DNA from: Cannabis sativa
Lineage: Eukaryota > Streptophyta > Magnoliopsida > Rosales > Cannabaceae
DNA length: 64,000 nucleotides
Direction of reading: 5' to 3'
NCBI RefSeq assembly: GCF_029168945.1
Contig: NC_083602.1
Coordinates: 78,202,600-78,266,599, forward strand
A model generated the notes under the pieces. It saw nothing but the letters and a program-made list of their open reading frames with translations. It was not told the origin of the DNA and did not search any database. A program made the position numbers and the translations under genes. Positions 57,399 to 64,000 of the stretch are shown here, piece after piece. The number at the start of each line of letters is the position of its first letter. The first letter of the stretch is position 1.

Positions 57399-58500
57399 TT
57401 TTAGTGCTTTCATTGAGAGTTGATACAGAAGTTGCAAACTGCAATGATAGTAGCCCCAAGAAACACTGTCGACAAATTTGGTGTTCGTGATTGAGACACT
57501 CCCATGGATGACATGAACCCTCCCATTGCACATGAAAAAGCTGGTGTTGTAGGAGAGACATCAGAGGTAACTAGCTGTCCTGCTAAGAAAACTTAACATA
57601 ATGAAAAATATGTTGATGAGAATCCCATCGATGAAGAAGTTGACCCAGAAAAGATGATGATCCCAAGGAAGACTATTTTCAAGATGATGGAGGAGACAAA
57701 GAGGAAGATGAATATTAATGAGCTAGATCCAGAAGTCATTCAGATGGCCAAAGAATTAGCTGAAACCCGAAAAAATTGGCAGATTAGAGGCTAGAATTAA
57801 ATCAGGAAATGTTGGTCTTGATGAAAACACTCCTGAAGAACCTGTTCCTCGGGAAAATAATACCACAAAGAAAACAAACCCTAAAGGTCCTAGAACTTCT
57901 GATCCCACAAGTGACAAAGGAAAATGTGCCATGGGAGAACTTACAAATAGGACTTCTTTGACTGCTCCACAGAACAAAACGAATACTGCTAACCAACCTT
58001 TGCAGAAAAAGAAGGTAGCTAATTCTCCAGAGAAAAGCTGCTCGATTGATTTGCGAGGTAGAGTTACAAAAAGCGATAGGTCTGGTGCTCAGGTAGAAAA
58101 GCCTGCCACTCGGGGATGGGAAAATTTCCCTAGTAATTTTGTTAACTAAAGTGATGGAGTAGATGAAGTTCACCCGATTTCAGAAGACAGTATGTCAACA
58201 ATGACCTCGGAGAATGCTTTCACAAATAAAGATCCAGCTAAAGGTGAGAAAGCAAGGCCTCGTGGAAACGAGCTCAAAAGTCACATCAATGATATAGTTC
58301 GTGGGCACAAGTTCCACGATGATAACACTAAGCATCTGGAAGGCCAAATAGTTGAATTGACTAAGTTCACAGAATGTCTTGCCCAGTAGCAAAGTGGGGT
58401 TGTATCTAACTTGGAAGAAGAAGATTCAGGAGCCATGTGGGGGAAGAATAATAAAGGCACCATTGCCAGAACACTATATAATGCCTTAGATGGAGTTATA
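57399..58500 (+). pseudogene. Decayed 5' end of the old Tat-related element (primer site and gag)
   Basis: TAGTGCTTTCATTGAGAG (57402-57419) matches the Tat primer site except at one base. Downstream, several short frames on the + strand read as a hydrophilic, Lys/Glu-rich gag-like region (RKTIFKMMEETKRKMNINEL near 57669, then Lys/Pro-rich text to about 58390) broken by stops. No RT is present before other repeats begin. Confidence 0.5.
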
Positions 58501-58727
58501 TGAAGGCAGGATGGACCCTAGGGCCCACATGTCTAAATACATCTGATTGATAGAACTGATGACGCAAAGTGCCTTTGTTTTTCATTAACTTTACAGTTTG
58601 ATTCTGACTCCTCAATTTTTTGCGGCAACTATCACTCCTCCTAGAAGTGTATTCATAAATCCAATAATGTACATACGTGATGTCTCGAGAAAAACTTCGG
58701 CACAGTCCTATTTCTTTGGCTTTGGGT
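58501..58727. other. Unassigned short spacer
   Basis: No ORF or repeat recognised between the gag remnant and the Cassandra-like LTR. Confidence 0.4.
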
Positions 58728-59160
58728 TGTAACATCCCCGCTTCAAGCCTCCATTGGGTCCTTATACCCACGGAATAAATGGCTCTTATACACGAGTACG
58801 CCACTCTGACTGCTTCCTGGATTGATGACTGACCCTACAGACCAACACGAGTGTTTCCAGCGTGCTTTGTCCTCACTCGCACGCTTCCTGAGAAAACTTT
58901 CCAGGAGGTCACCCATCCTGAAATTACTCTAGGTCAAGCACGCTTAACTGTGGAGTTCTTTCGAGATGGGCTACTGAAAAACAAGATGCACCTTGTTGAT
59001 ATAGGTAGTACCAATCAATCCATTTAAGCCCTCTTTAACTGTGTAGTCCCATACCTACACAGCCTCAGCATCATCCCACTTGATCTTCCCAAGACGATGT
59101 GGGATTGCACAGGTTACCCACTATATCCCCTTACGGATCACGGGACTACTGACTGTCACA
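58728..59160 (-). mobile_element. Cassandra-like LTR containing 5S rRNA sequence
   Basis: On the minus strand the unit runs TGTGACAG...GATGTTACA (433 bp, TG/CA ends). Its middle (about 58994-58901) matches the 3' part of plant 5S rRNA. AGTTAAGCGTGC (box A region, reverse of 58938-58949) and GGATGGGTGACC (box C, reverse of 58907-58918) are both perfect. 5S-carrying LTRs are the hallmark of Cassandra TRIM elements. It looks like a solo LTR, but I found no flanking duplication, so a different 5S-derived repeat is possible. Confidence 0.7.
58901..58994 (-). ncRNA. 5S rRNA-derived segment inside the Cassandra-like LTR (not a functional 5S gene)
   Basis: Retains internal RNA polymerase III promoter boxes A and C, but the remaining 5S body diverges. 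It is embedded in an LTR, so it should not be annotated as a 5S rRNA gene. Confidence 0.6.
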
Positions 59161-59778
59161 AACTGTTCTTCCATTATAACCCAAATGATTAGATTTCACC
59201 CTTAACCAAAATTCAACTTAATTATTTCTAATAAAAGAGTAGAGCTTAAAATTATCTATCCATTAACACTAAAAAAAAAATAAACTTAAGAACGTACCAA
59301 TAGCTCTATATGCCTAATTTATTAAACCTGAAACATACATTCTCGTTAGAAATGATAATATAACGACTAAACTTATTTTTTTTTTCCATAACATACTCAA
59401 TTTCAGTCACAATTCGTTTTTTGAGAACACTCCTCTTAAACTCTTGATTTATGAAAATAAGTAGAACCTATCAAAATCAAACTTAATTTATGTAATATAG
59501 CTACACCTTGAATCATTTCTTTAAATTTTCTAGAAAATATCCCATTGATCAAATCCTACCCACAAAATTCTAAGACATATTCTTCTAAACACAAAGAAAA
59601 TTTCTAGTCACACTAAATTAGTACACACAAGATGTAACACAACATAAAATATGTAAAACTAACATGAACATATTGACAAAAATTTACAGTACAGTGAGTG
59701 GAGCTCGCCTCATGGCAATGAACTTTACATGTTAGGGCTAACCACATTCTTTAGGACTGTATTGCTCTGATACCATAT
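59161..59778 (-). repeat. Leader and primer site of a reversed Gypsy-type element
   Basis: AT-rich, no ORF. The minus strand reads TGGTATCAGAGC at 59775-59764, three bases inside an LTR edge at 59779, giving the orientation. The rest of the element's internal region is absent. Confidence 0.55.
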
Positions 59779-62164
59779 TGTAAAGCCCCGATTTCCCGAG
59801 ACGTCACACTTACTAGTCCGTTTAAAATCATTTAAGATGAAGACAATAAAAGACTTCTTTAATAAAAATAACTAAGCATGAGATCTCATTATTTTTAAAA
59901 CAAAACATTTATTTATTCACAACATTTAAAATATAAAGCTTTATAAAATTATTTGAATCATAATCTTTAATGAAATATTCTTAAAGAAAAACATTGTGAC
60001 AATCCCCTAACATGTAATCCATGCCTCGAGCTCGCCATCCTCACTGTTTAGTTTTATCTTTACCTGAACACAGAGTACCCGTGAGCTAACGCCCAATAAG
60101 AAGAGCTATGTAGGACATAACCCCCCCCCCCCCCCCAAACTAGATAACATAATCATAAACATAATAATACCACAACATCATATCAATTCATACCATGCTG
60201 GCATACATATATCAACATATCATATCATAGTGTAATCTTAATGCATGCTACACTCACACACATAGCACACAGTATCTTATCGCACATTGTCCTCACATAC
60301 GATAATCTTCTCCCACTCATGTTGATCAGACATGAAGTGTAACTTGCCTTGCCTTGTGCTGTTCTCACACTCGATATCCAATAGGGCAATCCCTTATCGC
60401 AAGTTGTACTCACCCATGATAGGATAACCTGCAAGTAAACCCATACAAGCAGCCAAAAATATATCCTGCAGTGCTATGCCCACACCAGCAGCAGAAACCT
60501 ATCCTATAAGTGCTATTCTTACACAAACAGTCGAAAACCTTATCATTATCACACACTAATAACATTAGCATAACACCATCCACCATAGAATAAAATATGT
60601 AAATACAATCCCATAATACAGTTGTATGTTTTAAACATACACCCTGTGCACAGATGTCCACTCTTCTTACCTCAATTGTTAAGAACACCTTCTTGCTACT
60701 CCAAGCACCTCACCTAAACATTCCTTAACACAACAATACACTCAAAATACATTCAAGTATGAATCTTTGTACTCATGCAGAAACTTACGTAAAAATACGT
60801 AACACATAAATCAATTTCACTTCATGACACACCAAACACAATCATTTATCACTATAAGTCACACCAACACATTGCATGTACCCATATGAATATTTTGAAC
60901 GTAAAAACATAAACTCATACAAACACTTTTTACGTGAAATTTTACTAAAATACTATTTATTAACAAAATATACAATTATGTAATTATTTATCAAAATCAG
61001 AAGCTAGCATATTTCTTGACCATTTATACAGATCATAAAACATATTCAATCTGCTTAGGAATATGTGTGAAATACTATCCATGATTATGTATAAATTTAT
61101 TGTTAAAAATGAATAAAACCCTAAAATAATTAACCAAAAATAGCAAGACATATCAACATAGTCTCAAATTAATTCCAAACATGATAATTATATTTTAGTA
61201 TTATATTGAAGGTTCCCCAAAACAGTGAACACAAGTTTTTTTTACTAAATATTCTATTTAAAACTCAATTAAATAGTTAATTAGTCACAAATAATTATAA
61301 TAAATACTACAGCAACTAATAAATTATAAAACTCTTTTGTTTCGTACCCATAGATAGTAAATAACATTACAAAAATATATTTTACTGTTTTAGAATCACT
61401 TAACTATTTTTCATAATTATTTTAAGTATTAACTAAATAAATTCATGAAAAATACAAAAATGATCAAAAACCAAATCTAACTATTCTAACACAGTTTATA
61501 GTCTGTACTAAGCCCTAAATAATTAACTTTTAATTTTCTGAACAACCTAGGTATTTTTCATAATTAAGTTTAGAAATAACACAAATAATTCATGAAAAAT
61601 ACAAAATTGACTAAACTTCAAATCTATCAATTTTGTAACAGTTTATATCTCATAACTAATCATATAAAATAAACCTAGATTTTTCTGAGTAATCTAAGTA
61701 TTTTTCCTAATTAATTAAACACATAAATCAAATAATTCATAATAAATCAAATAATTGCAAGAAAATTATGAAACTTTACCAAACACCCTAAAATAATATG
61801 TAGAATCAAAATCTATAAAAAAAGATGATTAAAACACCTCAGAACTACCCAGATCGTGGTCGCCGGAGTTACGCGGCGAACCCCTCTTCTCCGGCGACGG
61901 CGAGCCCCAACTCCTTATACAGTTGCTTTTCACACATTATTTTGATTGGTGAAGCCTCCTACAGTGCTTAGAACCTCAAGCCGACCATAAATCACCAAAG
62001 AATACGATCCAAAAGTTGTTGTCTTCTTCATTGCCGGTGTACCGTTAAAAATGGAGTCCAACAATGGCGATTTTTGTTTAGGGCCTTAAAGCTTTCATTC
62101 TTTATGTCCAAACGTCTTCCAGGAGTCCCTTAAGCTTAAACACAATCTTATTTCAACCCAGAAA
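59779..62164 (-). repeat. LTR of a reversed, old Gypsy-type element, interrupted by element D
   Basis: Starts TGTAAAGCCCCG next to the primer site. The text around 60000-60080 (reverse) resembles the R/U5 area of the Tekay LTR (a regulatory block with GTGAGC-like and GAGCTCG text). Includes a 16-C run at 60121-60136 and a GC-rich island near 61850-61910. The outer LTR end is not identifiable before element D at 62165. 60137-61840 is AT-rich with no gene seen. Confidence 0.5.
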
Positions 62165-64000
62165 TGTTGCAAATATTTTACCAGGATCTAGATTTACTAC
62201 CAAGTATGTTTCATTAACATCCTAATATGAATTCTAAAACAATGAAATAAACACATATAAAGTTTAGTAAACCTTACATTGGGTGCAGCGGAATATAATG
62301 ACTCCTTCCGTTCAGATCTCTAGCTCTTGATTCCTTTCTATAGCTAAGCATAATCAAGATCTGAACCTGGATCTCTTTCTCTCCTTCCTTGATGCTGATT
62401 CTCCTTCTTGTTGTTTGGATTCTCCTACAATCTTACACACTATGATTGGGATATCAGTTGATGTGTGTGGGCACTACTCTATCACTCAAGGATTTCGAAA
62501 TTGAAGAGAGGAAAAGAGAGAGAGGGTGGCGCATGGCTTTTTCTAAAAGGAACAATATGCAAAGTCATCAGTTTCCTGAAACCAATACTTTCTATTTATA
62601 GAATGCCATCTAGGTTTAGGTTAGAATTGTATGGCATTAAAATAATAGAAAAATAAAATGGTAGAAGCTTGCATAGTGGGCGGCCATATAAGGAAATTGG
62701 GCCTCACTTTGCAACTTTCCCATTTTGTTATTTTTCATTCCCATTTTCTCAAAAATGCCAATTTTCCAATTTAACCATTTAAATGCCAATTCTAATTATT
62801 TAATAACTTAAAAAATAATTATTAAATAATATTTTCATTTAATATATTTATTAATTTAGACATGTAAAGTCTCTTAATTAATAAATAAACCTAGAATCTC
62901 TTTTCTATACAATTTCGCCCTTGCTTAGTGAAAATTCATAAAGTAGACATAGTCTAACTTTAGAATTATAATTGATTAATTAAAATCAATTAACTGAGTC
63001 TTACAAGCAGTATTGTCTCAACTAGTATGGGGACCATGGGCTTATATTTCCGAGCTTCAAATAAGTCGAACCGAATTTACCAAGTAAATTCCCTAACTTA
63101 TTAATTCCTTATTGAATCAACACTTAGAACTTGGAATTGCACTCTCAGTCATATAGAATGTTCTATATGTTCCACGATATAGATACGCTATTAGTTATCC
63201 ATTGTTATAATCCTAATTTGATCAATGACCCTCTAATTGATGATCTACATTGAATAGACATTAAATTACCGTTACACCTTCAATGTATTTTATCCTTAAA
63301 ACACTTAGCTCCGTATAAATGATATTTCAGCAAAGTGAAATGAGATCTCCACCATTTATCTCTGTTTAGCCAAGCTCGAAGGATATCATCGTTTCACTTC
63401 TAAATTCCTATAGAAGTTATAGACTCCATATTTATGTTAGCGCTCCCACTCAATTATACTATCATGTTCCCAAAATGTACGTATCACCCTGACCCAAAAG
63501 TAGGCTTAACTAACAAATCAAAGAACATGTATAGTACTCTTGAGATCGAACCTAACCATATCAGGATTAAGATCATTTGATCTAGGATCAACGGGTGACA
63601 TTGAATTGAATAGATATTACGGTAATTTTAATATATCTAATCAAAGTTCAATATCGGTCCCTTCCGATGTATACTCCATACATCCGATATTGGTAAACTT
63701 TGCCAATGTCCTGGAAAGGACATAACACTTTTTAAAGGTGTAAGAATACATATCACTAATTATATCATGCCAGTCTAATCCAGTGTACTGACAAATCAAG
63801 GAATAAACTTTCGAACATATAATTAAGATTATATTCCACTGTGCTGACAACACTATAATCATTAACAAATTCGTATGTTCTGGACTTAAATAGAATTCAT
63901 ACATTATGTATATATAATCATGAAATAAATCATGTTAACCATGCAACATAAAATGTTATTTCTGATCTTTATTAATAAGTAAATCTGATTATATTGAAAT
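62165..64000 (-). mobile_element. Element D: Angela-like Copia LTR, minus strand, cut by the window end
   Basis: Reverse LTR starting TGTTGCAAATATTTTACC. It ends at base 64000 about 30 bases before the expected ...AAAACCCAACA edge. It shares the 48780-48900-type segment with C, so it belongs to the C subtype. Reverse TATA (TATTTATAGAATG) near 62591-62603. Confidence 0.8.

Noticed and set aside
58901..58994. 5S rRNA gene
   Set aside because: Only part of the 5S sequence is present, it diverges outside the promoter boxes, and it lies inside an LTR-like unit.
60225..60688. Two Cys-rich minus-strand ORFs (69 and 92 codons)
   Set aside because: They lie in a decayed LTR, have no family motif, and the Cys richness follows from repeated ACA/GCA text on the other strand.

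Overview
The window is plant nuclear DNA, almost certainly from a eudicot. The support is nested LTR retrotransposons of plant-specific lineages (Tekay chromovirus, Tat with two RNase H domains, Angela/BARE-like Copia), plant L1-type LINEs, a 5S-derived Cassandra-like LTR, and one spliced nuclear gene for a plastid Ycf20-like protein. The genus cannot be fixed from sequence alone; Cannabaceae or another Rosales is only a guess. No tRNA gene, intact rRNA gene or CRISPR array was seen.

Layout. 1-17517: a Copia-derived element (A, + strand) whose 5' LTR lies off the left edge. It is interrupted at 958-10408 by a complete young Tekay Gypsy element with target site duplication (TSD) AGTGG. 17518-20440: a decayed L1-type LINE. 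20441-22990: the only host gene, a Ycf20-like gene with a non-coding first exon and two coding exons. 23690-24642: a second LINE fragment. 24643-57398: an old Tat-related LTR, split by a complete Tat element at 24995-56767 (TSD GTGTC). The Tat element is itself split by two Copia-derived elements: B (29490-39616, minus strand, TSD TCTTC) and C (40672-50574, plus strand, TSD CCAAT). A 184-bp Mutator-type MITE sits in the old LTR at 56809-56992. 57399-58500 is that old element's gag remnant. 58728-59160 is a reversed Cassandra-like LTR with 5S rRNA sequence. 59161-62164 is a reversed Gypsy remnant. 62165-64000 is a fourth Copia-derived LTR (D, minus strand) cut by the window end.

How the parts relate. 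By-eye LTR divergence agrees with nesting: Tat LTRs differ by roughly 3%, while B and C inserted inside it differ by about 1%. A, B and C belong to one family whose coding region is reduced to traces of Copia integrase and RNase H, with most of the RT region missing from every copy. It therefore looks non-autonomous and mobilised in trans. Its long non-coding internal region holds several hairpins that stay paired in all copies through compensatory base changes; I consider this the most novel signal here. The Tat element carries a spliced antisense gene (coiled-coil, Transposase_28-like) with its own TATA box, and this cassette lies between two identical 11-base polypurine tracts.
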